64,000 bases of DNA. Source: Pontibacter sp. SGAir0037. GTDB taxonomy: Bacteria > Bacteroidota > Bacteroidia > Cytophagales > Hymenobacteraceae. The position numbers were made by a program, and so were the translations under genes. This document shows positions 57,015 through 64,000 of the stretch, piece after piece. The notes beneath the pieces are model-generated. The model was given only the letters and a program-made list of their open reading frames with translations, searched no databases and was not told the DNA's origin. Numbering within the stretch: position 1 is the first letter of the stretch; each line of letters begins with the position of its first letter. The DNA is taken from the NCBI RefSeq assembly GCF_005491705.1, contig NZ_CP028092.1:3286001-3350000 (forward strand), given 5' to 3'.

Positions 57015-57142
57015 TAGTAAGGTTAGAAGCCAGCTTTTTATGCCAGACATGGTACACTGGCTATTCCTTAGGAAATAGGCTTGTAGTAAAAACGACGGGC
57101 CCCAGTTACAATAAATATGGATTATTGTTAATGTGAAGATAG

Positions 57143-57163
57143 TCGGCCGGTTTTGTCGGCCGA
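57143..57163. terminator. Hairpin between SGBP and GH16 genes
   Basis: Arms tcggccg and cggccga with a 7-base loop, followed by a short T-rich stretch. Some transcripts may end here, lowering GH16 relative to SusCD expression. Confidence 0.5.
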
Positions 57164-57245
57164 TTATTATTTTCACTAAAGTTTATAAACGTATCACAGC
57201 TTTACGGTTGATACATGTAGTAAGTATATCTTAACTTTTGATTAA

Positions 57246-58106
57246 ATGAGAATGATAAGTGCCGCTATTGCTTTTCTTTTTTTAAGTAGCATTTCATCCT
57301 GTGCTACAAAGGAAGAGCCACGACCAATAATAACAATGCCACAACCTCAGGGTCCGCCCGAAGACAAAGCCTGGACATTTGAAACTACTCCTGTGTGGGC
57401 CGATGAGTTTGAATATACAGGTCAGCCGGATCCGGCAAAATGGGGATACGACATTGGAGGCGGCGGCTGGGGCAACAACGAGTTGCAATACTATAGCGAC
57501 AAAAGAGAAAACTCCAATGTAGCCAATGGCCTTTTAACTATAACGGCTCGAAAAGAAGCTTCTAATAGCATGCAATACACTTCTGCCAGAGTAATCAGCA
57601 AAAATAAAGGCGACTTTTTATACGGCAGAGTAGAGGTAAAAGCCAAATTGCCAACGGGCAGAGGTACCTGGCCTGCTATCTGGATGTTGCCAACCGACTG
57701 GGCGTACGGGAACTGGCCTAAATCAGGTGAAATTGATATTATGGAGCACGTAGGTTACGACCAGAATCGTGTGCATATTACAGTTCATACGGAGGCATAT
57801 AACCATGGCATCGGCACACAGGTAGGGCAAAATAAGGTAGTTTCCACTGCCAGTACAGCGTTCCACCTTTACCGCATTGACTGGACACCCTATGCCATTC
57901 GCGGATTTATAGATAATGAACAGATTTTTGAATTCGTAAACGACGGCAAAGGCTACCGCTCCTGGCCATTTGATAAAAGATTCCATATATTGCTGAACCT
58001 GGCAGTAGGCGGCAATTGGGGAGGTGCCGAAGGAGTAGATCCGGATATTTACCCTAAATCAATGGAAATCGACTATGTTAGGGTTTATAAAATGATTGAA
58101 AAGTAA
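57246..58106 (+). CDS. GH16 endo-beta-glucanase (laminarinase type) lipoprotein
   Basis: This 286-residue lipoprotein (Cys19, SISSC) has the GH16 jellyroll with the catalytic motif GEIDIMEHVG (Glu162, Asp164, Glu167). Substrate marks are GGGGWGNNELQYY and TWPAIWMLPTD, and the fold closes with AVGGNWGGAEGVDPDIYPKSMEIDYVRVY. It probably cleaves beta-1,3-glucan at the surface, feeding SusCD. It is the last gene of the operon and has a terminator. Confidence 0.93.
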   Translation: MRMISAAIAFLFLSSISSCATKEEPRPIITMPQPQGPPEDKAWTFETTPVWADEFEYTGQPDPAKWGYDIGGGGWGNNELQYYSDKRENSNVANGLLTITARKEASNSMQYTSARVISKNKGDFLYGRVEVKAKLPTGRGTWPAIWMLPTDWAYGNWPKSGEIDIMEHVGYDQNRVHITVHTEAYNHGIGTQVGQNKVVSTASTAFHLYRIDWTPYAIRGFIDNEQIFEFVNDGKGYRSWPFDKRFHILLNLAVGGNWGGAEGVDPDIYPKSMEIDYVRVYKMIEK

Positions 58107-58110
58107 CTTT

Positions 58111-58145
58111 TACCCCTGCAAGCTTTCTTGCAGGGGTATTTTTTT
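58111..58145 (+). terminator. Terminator of the glucan operon
   Basis: Perfect 12-base arms tacccctgcaag and cttgcaggggta with a four-base loop and seven T. Confidence 0.9.
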
Positions 58146-58343
58146 ACACGTCAGCTTAAAATTATATTTAAAGAGTCTCTCTCCTTTCTTCCTGATATTC
58201 ATCCTCCATATCAATCTGTTGCCCTTTTTTAATATCATTAACTTCTCAGTTTTATTAGTTCACATTTCAAAATACAGCTTTCACCTGCAAACTTTATAGT
58301 GCTTTTACGTTAGATAGAGTTATTCCTAGATTACGCTATTTCT

Positions 58344-59942
58344 ATGATAAAGCATCAAAAACAAATATTACTTGTTCTAACAATTATACTATTTTCCAGC
58401 TGTGCAAAGAAAAACTTCTTTGCAACCACCCCTATTGCCGAACAAAGTGTTTATCAAACCATAAAAGACAAGTCTCCTGCCGAGGTAGACAGTGTCGTAG
58501 TACAGGCAGGTAAACACTATAAAAGAAGCGGGATACATAATTTATTCTGGGGCAAACACTATAGCGATACCTGGAAGGCTCCTGTTAAGGTAGAAGTCTT
58601 TGATATGAACCGCACCAAGGGCGGTCTTAAAGTGGAGAAGATCGGAGGCGGCATGCAAACCACCAGCTTCACCTTAGAAAGCAAAGATGGATTTCCTTAT
58701 GCTTTACGTTCGATAGATAAAGACCCTGTTGGTGTTTTACCTGACTTCTGGCAGAAAACCTTTGTCGGCAACATCGTCCGTTATCAGACCTCTGCCGTAA
58801 ATCCTTATGCAGCTCTTGTGCTACCTGTGCTGGCAGAGAGTGTAGGCATTCCGCACTCTACTCCTACATTAGTTTATGTAATGCCCAACGATACAACATT
58901 TGGCACGCATAGCGAGGAGGTGCAGGATAAGCTTTTCATGATAGAAGAAAAATATACCGATGATCGAGCTATTACCCCAGAACTTGGCAGTGCCGAGGAC
59001 ATTGTTAGCTCAAAAAAAATGCTCAAAAAGCGATTTGGGAAGAACTCGCACCACATTGATCAGCGTGCCTTTGCCAAAGCCAGGCTATTTGATGTATTTG
59101 TAGGAGACTGGGACAGGCATGAGGACCAGTGGGAGTGGATAGAATATAAAGAAAATGGAGAGACCGTTTACCGCCCCATTCCCAAAGATCGGGACAACGC
59201 TTTTTTTCAATTCGATGATGGCCTGATTACCTGGATTCTAAGTAGAAAATGGGCTATCCGTAAATTCCATTCCTTTAGTAAAGAGTATAAAGATGTGGAA
59301 GCCCTGATGGTGAATTCAGACTTTATAGATTATCGGGCACTCTCAGAGGTAACAGCTGCAGAATATCAGGCCCTGGCCCAGGAACTACAGCAAGCTCTGA
59401 CAGATGAAGTGCTGGAGCGGGCAGTCCGCCAGTATCCGGATTCGGTCTATAAATTAATCGGGGCAAGCACCCTGGCTAAGTTAAAGAACAGGCGAGATAA
59501 ACTCCAAGAGGCAGCTGATGTATTTTACCGGGTAATGGCCAGAAATGTGCTGGTGGTGGGTACCGATGATGAAGAAGTATTTAAAGTAGAACGGCTAAAC
59601 GACGAAGAAACATCTGTTACGGTGCTACGCAATTCAGATAACAAGCAACTTTATCACCGCATTTTTAACCGACACGACACGAAACAAATCTCTTTGTATG
59701 GACTGGCTGAAGACGATGAGTTTACGATAACGGGAGACGTGAACAAGGGTATTGAGGTAGTCATAATCGGCGGTAGAGGAGAAGACGAAATAACCGATAA
59801 ATCCAGTGTGAAGGGCTGGAGCAAAAAAACCATTGTATATGATACCAAAAGAGGCACAGAGCTCGAAACCAGCAAAGAAACTAAAGATAAACGAACGCCG
59901 GATGTACGGGTACATGCTTTTGACCGGGAAGGATTCAACTAA
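58344..59942 (+). CDS. Lipoprotein with kinase-like active-site motifs
   Basis: This 532-residue lipoprotein has lipobox FSSC (Cys20). The middle region holds VGDWDRHEDQWEW (Asp257, Arg258, His259) and, 25 residues on, IPKDRDNAFF (Asp282, Asp284). The order DRH...D.D resembles the catalytic loop and metal-binding loop of atypical secreted kinases (FAM20C/CotH/HipA-like). The glycine loop is not obvious. The C-terminus (about 440-500) has GLAEDDEFTITGDVN and IIGGRGEDEITD, like calcium-binding beta-roll segments. I recall similar regions in Bacteroidota outer-membrane proteins with a phosphatase domain and a beta-barrel; neither is present here. Kinase activity is a hypothesis. Confidence 0.7.
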   Translation: MIKHQKQILLVLTIILFSSCAKKNFFATTPIAEQSVYQTIKDKSPAEVDSVVVQAGKHYKRSGIHNLFWGKHYSDTWKAPVKVEVFDMNRTKGGLKVEKIGGGMQTTSFTLESKDGFPYALRSIDKDPVGVLPDFWQKTFVGNIVRYQTSAVNPYAALVLPVLAESVGIPHSTPTLVYVMPNDTTFGTHSEEVQDKLFMIEEKYTDDRAITPELGSAEDIVSSKKMLKKRFGKNSHHIDQRAFAKARLFDVFVGDWDRHEDQWEWIEYKENGETVYRPIPKDRDNAFFQFDDGLITWILSRKWAIRKFHSFSKEYKDVEALMVNSDFIDYRALSEVTAAEYQALAQELQQALTDEVLERAVRQYPDSVYKLIGASTLAKLKNRRDKLQEAADVFYRVMARNVLVVGTDDEEVFKVERLNDEETSVTVLRNSDNKQLYHRIFNRHDTKQISLYGLAEDDEFTITGDVNKGIEVVIIGGRGEDEITDKSSVKGWSKKTIVYDTKRGTELETSKETKDKRTPDVRVHAFDREGFN

Positions 59943-59973
59943 CAGCAGGTAAAACACCTCTTTATAAAACTGA

Positions 59974-60020
59974 AAAAGAGCAGGAAAAATGAAGGCTATA
60001 CCTCATTTTCCTGCTCTTTT
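59974..60020 (+). terminator. Terminator of the lipoprotein gene
   Basis: Arms built on aaaagagcaggaaaa and its complement with a T run. It lies about 32 bases after the stop. Confidence 0.8.
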
Positions 60021-60045
60021 CTAATTATACCTAAATAGCTGTTTG

Positions 60046-60327
60046 CTACTTACCCGTTTTGTTTTTTGCACCCTGTCCGCCACTGTTGTCTCTAGAACTA
60101 CCCGTACGTTTATTTGGTGCAGCTGCATTCCAGGCTCCCTGGCCTTGTTGCTGACTGGCTGTTGCTTTAGTACCGTCGGTACCTAAATCAATAGCGCCTT
60201 TGTGGTTTGCGGTATTAGAGAACTCTTCGGGCATGGGCTGTGAATTAGCATTTCTGCTTGGCTTCCCTGTTGCGTGTCCGTCTCCCTTCCTGTTTTCTCC
60301 GTTTGGAATTTCATTTTTATTTGCCAT
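60046..60327 (-). CDS. Small disordered protein
   Basis: This 93-residue protein is rich in Gly, Asn, Lys, Ser and Gln, with no hydrophobic core or signal peptide (ANKNEIPNGENRKGDGHATG at the start, QQQGQGAWNAAAPNKRTGSS near the end). It resembles stress-type disordered proteins such as KGG-motif proteins, but no motif is certain. It lies next to a strong terminator from the opposite strand. Confidence 0.6.
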   Translation of the reverse strand: MANKNEIPNGENRKGDGHATGKPSRNANSQPMPEEFSNTANHKGAIDLGTDGTKATASQQQGQGAWNAAAPNKRTGSSRDNSGGQGAKNKTGK

Positions 60328-60426
60328 AGCTCCGTTTGTTATAATCTTAGAAAAATAGTCCGCAACCTTTGCAGACTTCTCTTTAAGTTACGGGAGCCGG
60401 CTTAACGGGGTTATCAGGTATGGAAG

Positions 60427-61179
60427 TTAAAGCTTCTTATCCAGCACCGTGGCAGAAGCCTGAGCTGTTGGAAGTATCAGAACCTCAGCCAGGTTTACAT
60501 GTGCAGGTCGGCTCACGATAAAAGCTATCACGTCTGCAATATCCTCTGCTCTGAGCGGCTCTAAACCTTTGTATACTCCTGCAGCTCTTTCTTTATCGCC
60601 CTTAAAGCGCACTTCGGAAAACTCAGTTTCCACCAATCCGGGATTCACCTCCGATACTTTAATACCTTCGTGCACCATATCAATACGCATGGCTTTGGAG
60701 ATAGCATCTACTGCATGCTTTGAAGCGCAGTATACATTGCCATTGGCGTATACTTCCTTCCCTGCTATAGACCCTATATTAATGATATGCCCCTTTTTGC
60801 GAGCTACCATCAAAGGCATCACAGCCAGGCTGACGTACAATAGTCCTTTTACATTTATATCCAGCATAGCATCCCAATCTTCCAGAGAACCTTCCTGTAT
60901 GGGCGACAAACCATGCGCGTTGCCGGCATTATTTACCAGAACTTCTATTTCTTTCCATGCATCAGGAAGAGAATCAATAGCTTGCTGCACCGCTTCCTTA
61001 TCCCGCACATCAAATGTTAAAGGCAGCATCGGTGTATCTGCTAAATCTTGCTGCAACTCCTGCAGGCGTTCTGTTCTGCGTCCTGTAGCTATAATTTGAT
61101 AACCTTGTTTGGCAAGTGCAATGGCCGTAGCCCTGCCTATACCGGACGTTGCTCCGGTAACAAGTGCAATTTTAGGCAT
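60427..61179 (-). CDS. SDR-family NAD(P)-dependent oxidoreductase
   Basis: This 250-residue classical short-chain dehydrogenase has the dinucleotide-binding TGATSGIGRATAIAL, the NNAGNAHGLSP strand, GSIAGKEVYANG with the catalytic Tyr-x3-Lys in YCASKHAVDAISKAM, and a late VETEFSEVRFKG. It is close to the YdfG/serine-dehydrogenase type. The substrate is unknown. It is one base from the PorT-like gene and reads the same way, so the two share a transcript. Confidence 0.93.
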   Translation of the reverse strand: MPKIALVTGATSGIGRATAIALAKQGYQIIATGRRTERLQELQQDLADTPMLPLTFDVRDKEAVQQAIDSLPDAWKEIEVLVNNAGNAHGLSPIQEGSLEDWDAMLDINVKGLLYVSLAVMPLMVARKKGHIINIGSIAGKEVYANGNVYCASKHAVDAISKAMRIDMVHEGIKVSEVNPGLVETEFSEVRFKGDKERAAGVYKGLEPLRAEDIADVIAFIVSRPAHVNLAEVLILPTAQASATVLDKKL

Positions 61180-61180
61180 T

Positions 61181-61939
61181 TTACTCGAAGTAAAGTATTA
61201 GTGAAACGTTATGATTGGTCATGCGCTGCAGACTACGGCTATACATGTTATCATCAGCAATGTGCTGGTTCAGCAAACCATGAGAAAAACGGATTTCCGG
61301 CGCAAACTTAAAGTATGGGTAAAACATATCCACACCAAAGCCATACTCCAGGGCTAAATCAAACTTTTCAGCGCGAAGCCCCTCTACCCCACGATCGTTT
61401 TTCCGGCTGTTCAGGTCTATACCCGGTTTTACTCCTCCAACCATGTATACTCTGTAGTTGGTGCGCCTCTTCGATTTATACTTCAGCAGAAGAGGCAACT
61501 CCACCATAGTTGAAGGTATAGTTACCAGTTCAGTAGCATTTTCTTCTGTTGCCTGAGGCACATTATCATATTCTATAGTTCTGCCATAAAAGCCAACGCC
61601 CGGCACAAAACGGGCATCCAGGTATTCGGCTAAACGCACATTCAGTACCAAGCCGGTATAGAAGCCGGGGCTAACCTTCGCATTCACCGTCATCGGATCA
61701 GAAGTATTTAATTGGTTTACATACTCCTGCGAATGCTGAATGTTATACTTTGTAAAAGGAAGCGCCAGGTAAAATCCGTAATGTACAGGCCTGTCGTCGT
61801 AGCCTGGTTTATTAAGCCCTACGATCCTCTTTTGTGCCGAGGCAACGTTTGTGGCAGAAAGCAATATGATAAGACTAAAAACAAGGATTATTTTTTCCCT
61901 GTATAAATTGAGCTTATTCCGAAAGTGAGTGAGTGCCAT
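61181..61939 (-). CDS. PorT-like outer-membrane beta-barrel protein
   Basis: This 252-residue protein has a signal peptide (about 1-37, ending VASAQKR) and beta strands such as [46 protein letters not shown] and a final NVSLILYFE. It fits the PorT/SprT family, an outer-membrane component of the type IX secretion system. PorT is often encoded beside ubiE in this phylum, as here. The ATG lies inside the ubiE 3' end (52-base overlap). Confidence 0.85.
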   Translation of the reverse strand: MALTHFRNKLNLYREKIILVFSLIILLSATNVASAQKRIVGLNKPGYDDRPVHYGFYLALPFTKYNIQHSQEYVNQLNTSDPMTVNAKVSPGFYTGLVLNVRLAEYLDARFVPGVGFYGRTIEYDNVPQATEENATELVTIPSTMVELPLLLKYKSKRRTNYRVYMVGGVKPGIDLNSRKNDRGVEGLRAEKFDLALEYGFGVDMFYPYFKFAPEIRFSHGLLNQHIADDNMYSRSLQRMTNHNVSLILYFE

Positions 61940-62610
61940 TTAGTCGATTTAAATCCAACGTTTTCAAAAATGCTGATGAAATCCTTCCCATCCGGGAAAG
62001 CCTGTACCGACTCCGGCAGGTACGTATAAGCAGCATTGTCTTTAGAAACGATTCTACCTACTACTGGTAGTATATTTTTGAAATAAAAATGATAGAGCTG
62101 TTTCATTGGGAAGGCTTTGGGTTTGGAAAACTCCAGCACAACAGCTGTTCCTCCTGGTTTTAGCACCCGGTTCATCTCAGCAAGTCCTTTGCTAAGGTTC
62201 TCAAAGTTTCTAACACCAAAGGCTACAGTAATGGCATCGAAGGTATTATCTTCGAAGGGCAGCTTTTCAGAATCACCGTATCTGAGCTCAATTTTATGAG
62301 ACAGGCCTTTCTTTTTAAGCTTCTCCCGGCCAACTGCCAGCATACCTTCCGAGATGTCTACGCCAACTATTTTTTCGGGTTTTAATTTTAGTGTTTCAAT
62401 GGCAAAGTCTGCCGTACCGGTAGCTATATCCAGTACCAGCTTCGGTTTTTCAGGTGCCAGCAGACTTACCGCTTTGCGTCGCCAGATAATGTCGATACCA
62501 GCGCTCAGAAAGTGGTTCAGAAAATCGTACTTCCCTGCAATGTTATTAAACATAGAAGCCACCTGCGACTTCTTTCCATCATTCTGGTCTTTATAAGGTA
62601 CTACCGCCAT
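61888..62610 (-). CDS. ubiE: Demethylmenaquinone methyltransferase
   Basis: This 240-residue methyltransferase makes menaquinone from demethylmenaquinone. Marks are [20 protein letters not shown], the SAM-binding [41 protein letters not shown] and [17 protein letters not shown]. This is also named menG. The gene overlaps the downstream PorT-like gene; a -7 element (TAATTTTG, minus) lies about 28 bases upstream. Confidence 0.95.
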   Translation of the reverse strand: MAVVPYKDQNDGKKSQVASMFNNIAGKYDFLNHFLSAGIDIIWRRKAVSLLAPEKPKLVLDIATGTADFAIETLKLKPEKIVGVDISEGMLAVGREKLKKKGLSHKIELRYGDSEKLPFEDNTFDAITVAFGVRNFENLSKGLAEMNRVLKPGGTAVVLEFSKPKAFPMKQLYHFYFKNILPVVGRIVSKDNAAYTYLPESVQAFPDGKDFISIFENVGFKSTKWHSLTFGISSIYTGKK

Positions 62611-62637
62611 GGGCTGAATTTAAATAGTGATGTCCGG

Positions 62638-62645
62638 CAAAATTA
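62638..62645 (-). promoter_or_regulatory. -7 promoter element of ubiE-porT-SDR
   Basis: The minus strand reads TAATTTTG, matching TAnnTTTG, shortly upstream of the ubiE start. Confidence 0.55.
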
Positions 62646-62687
62646 CGCTACCTATAACTATTATCCTTGACTTATGTTCCAAATTAT

Positions 62688-62727
62688 AAAAAAAGCAGGC
62701 CGATTTTACCTCAGCCTGCTTTTTTAG
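62688..62727 (-). terminator. Terminator after the OmpA-family gene
   Basis: Arms aaaaaagcaggc and gcctgctttttt with a 13-base loop. T residues follow the stem on both strands; the OmpA gene ends about 40 bases away on the minus strand. Confidence 0.8.
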
Positions 62728-62765
62728 CAGCTTTAGCTCCCTCTCTGCGAGAGCAGCCTTGTCTG

Positions 62766-64000
62766 TTAAATTTCCCTGATTTTTACTACTGTAAACTCGG
62801 TGCGGCGGTTCATCTGGTGCTCCCGCTCCGATTTGGCATCAGGCACTTTATGCCTTGTTTCGCCGTATCCTTTAGCTGTAATACGGCTGGCATCTATCCC
62901 CTGCGAAATAATATATTTCACAGCCGACTCTGCTCTGCGCTGCGACAGATCCAGGTTATATATGTCCACACCTCTTGCATCTGTATGGGAGCTTAACTCA
63001 ATCTCAATCTCCGGATTATCTTTCAGCACCTGCACCAGCTTATTAAGCTCTCTTGCTGCATCGGGCCTGATGTTATCTTTATCAAAATCATAGTAGATGT
63101 TATCTATGATAATGCTTTTGCCAATCACAATTTCTTCAATCAGCAAAGGCCTCACCAAGCAATATCTTCTACCTCCTTCTTCCAGCACCTCCCGCTTAGC
63201 GTCCGGCTCAAAGCTCTGGCGGGAGGCAAAGAAGCGCTGCTTTTTAATCAGGATAGAGTAGTTCTCCAGTATTTTCACATCAAAAGAGAAATCACCATTA
63301 GCATCGGTATGGGTTTCTCCCAGCTTCTGCCCTTTATCATCTTCCAGCACCACCAGCGTGTTCTGAACCGGAGTTTTTCTGCGTGCACCTTCCATTTGCT
63401 GTAAGGCTGTACCACAAATCACAAAACCATCTGCTTTTTTAGCTTTAGGTTCGGCCTTTGCAATAGCACCACCCGTTGTTGGTATATAGAAGTTCTGCAC
63501 AATGGTATTCGATTCAGATAACGCTACGGGCACCTCCAGCTCGTCATACAGTATGTCTTTATCATCTTTGGAAAGCTGCACCTGGAATTTTCTGCCAGAC
63601 AATACATTTACTTCATAGTTACCCTTGCCGGCTCTGGTTATATCCAGGTAAGAAATAGGTCGCTGATCGGCTGTAGTAGAACTGAAAACCAGTTTCACAT
63701 CCGGAATGGGAATGCTGTCCTGCATGGTAAACACCTGCCCCACAATCCGGATCGGGCGAAGGTAGTTTATAGTATAAATATCTTTTTCTCCCCAGCCTCC
63801 TATGCGATATGAGGAGAGGTAGGCATAACTCCCGTCGGGGCTTAGGCGGTAATATGTATCGTCGTCGGGTGTGTTAATAGGCGCCCCCATGTTCTGAGGC
63901 TGCCCCCACTGATGCGCCACTGTATCATAAACGGCTACAAAAATATCATAACCGCCCATCGTATTGTGTCCCCTGGAGCTAAAGTAAAGGGTAACTCCAT
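62766..64000 (-). CDS. OmpA-family protein with WD40/PD40 propeller and regulatory-like domain (PorE-like), N-terminus cut
   Basis: The frame is open to the window edge; upstream of an internal ATG at 63959 it reads LYFSSRGHNTMGGYDIF, a PD40 propeller blade, so the start lies outside. After the blades come one or two carboxypeptidase-regulatory-like beta domains (IRIVGQVFTMQDSIPIPDVKL; LGETHTDANGDFSFDV) and a C-terminal OmpA peptidoglycan-binding domain (YYDFDKDNIRPDAARELNKL, IELSSHTDARGVD, NLDLSQRRAESAVKYI). This order is that of PorE of the type IX secretion system, though related envelope proteins share it. Nearby PorT supports but does not prove PorE. Confidence 0.82.
   Translation of the reverse strand, partial: GVTLYFSSRGHNTMGGYDIFVAVYDTVAHQWGQPQNMGAPINTPDDDTYYRLSPDGSYAYLSSYRIGGWGEKDIYTINYLRPIRIVGQVFTMQDSIPIPDVKLVFSSTTADQRPISYLDITRAGKGNYEVNVLSGRKFQVQLSKDDKDILYDELEVPVALSESNTIVQNFYIPTTGGAIAKAEPKAKKADGFVICGTALQQMEGARRKTPVQNTLVVLEDDKGQKLGETHTDANGDFSFDVKILENYSILIKKQRFFASRQSFEPDAKREVLEEGGRRYCLVRPLLIEEIVIGKSIIIDNIYYDFDKDNIRPDAARELNKLVQVLKDNPEIEIELSSHTDARGVDIYNLDLSQRRAESAVKYIISQGIDASRITAKGYGETRHKVPDAKSEREHQMNRRTEFTVVKIREI

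Noticed and set aside
60569..61099. Antisense frame (176 codons) in the SDR gene
   Set aside because: Antisense to classical SDR motifs; no independent evidence.

Overview
The window reads as chromosomal DNA of a Bacteroidota bacterium, most likely order Cytophagales and probably Hymenobacteraceae (Pontibacter or a close relative). The evidence is SusC/SusD pairs, two periplasmic-propeller regulators, a 7TM-DISM sensor, PorT-like and PorE-like secretion proteins, an atpD-atpC pair separate from the other ATP synthase genes, AT-rich leaders without strong Shine-Dalgarno sequences, and repeated TAnnTTTG -7 promoter elements typical of the phylum. The genus is an inference from overall gene content; nothing here proves it.

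Layout. 1-6.3 kb: a truncated signal-peptide gene, a 7TM-DISM sensor with an IS1595-type transposase zinc-ribbon domain fused at its C-terminus, a secreted beta-rich protein, an MBL-fold hydrolase and a sodium:solute symporter. 6.3-9.8 kb: rpsT, then an operon of two di-heme peroxidase/MauG-like lipoproteins on either side of one MbnP-family lipoprotein. 9.8-18.3 kb: housekeeping and envelope genes (YheT-like hydrolase, rsmG, an ECF-type sigma factor with a GT2, tgt, an LptF/G permease, an EamA transporter, ispE). 18.4-21.7 kb: a sugar-phosphate transferase and a sugar aminotransferase (surface glycan), then a PLP trans-sulfuration-type enzyme. 21.8-23.7 kb: atpD-atpC. 24-31.9 kb: an S9 peptidase, small proteins, a decayed purL fragment, tRNA-Gln(UUG), prs, rplY, pth and an acyltransferase. 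31.9-36.2 kb: a giant propeller hybrid histidine kinase split by a one-base frameshift. 36.6-44.8 kb: metG, a GH29 alpha-L-fucosidase, small proteins, a DUF3050 protein and typA. 44.9-58.1 kb: a secreted protein of unknown function, then a polysaccharide-utilisation locus, probably for beta-1,3-glucan (a clan-A glycosidase lipoprotein, a propeller/LuxR regulator, SusC, SusD, a PKD-type surface glycan-binding protein, a GH16 laminarinase). 58.3-64 kb: a lipoprotein with kinase-like motifs, an SDR, a PorT-like protein, ubiE/menG, and an OmpA-family protein running off the window end.

How the parts fit. In the glucan locus, the divergently placed propeller regulator probably senses oligosaccharides in the periplasm and controls susC-susD-SGBP-GH16. 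Two 25-bp direct repeats, 34 bp apart, lie just upstream of susC and are candidate operators. The MbnP/MauG-like trio looks like a copper or redox module in which a di-heme enzyme oxidises a tryptophan of MbnP. PorT-like and PorE-like proteins point to a type IX secretion system elsewhere in the genome.

The least ordinary points are the sensor-transposase zinc-ribbon fusion, the MbnP operon with two flanking di-heme enzymes, the kinase-like lipoprotein, three low-complexity intergenic palindromes with the same design but different sequences, the frameshifted hybrid kinase, the purL relic, and two genes whose promoter element sits 5 nt before the start codon. No rRNA, CRISPR array or intact mobile element was seen.
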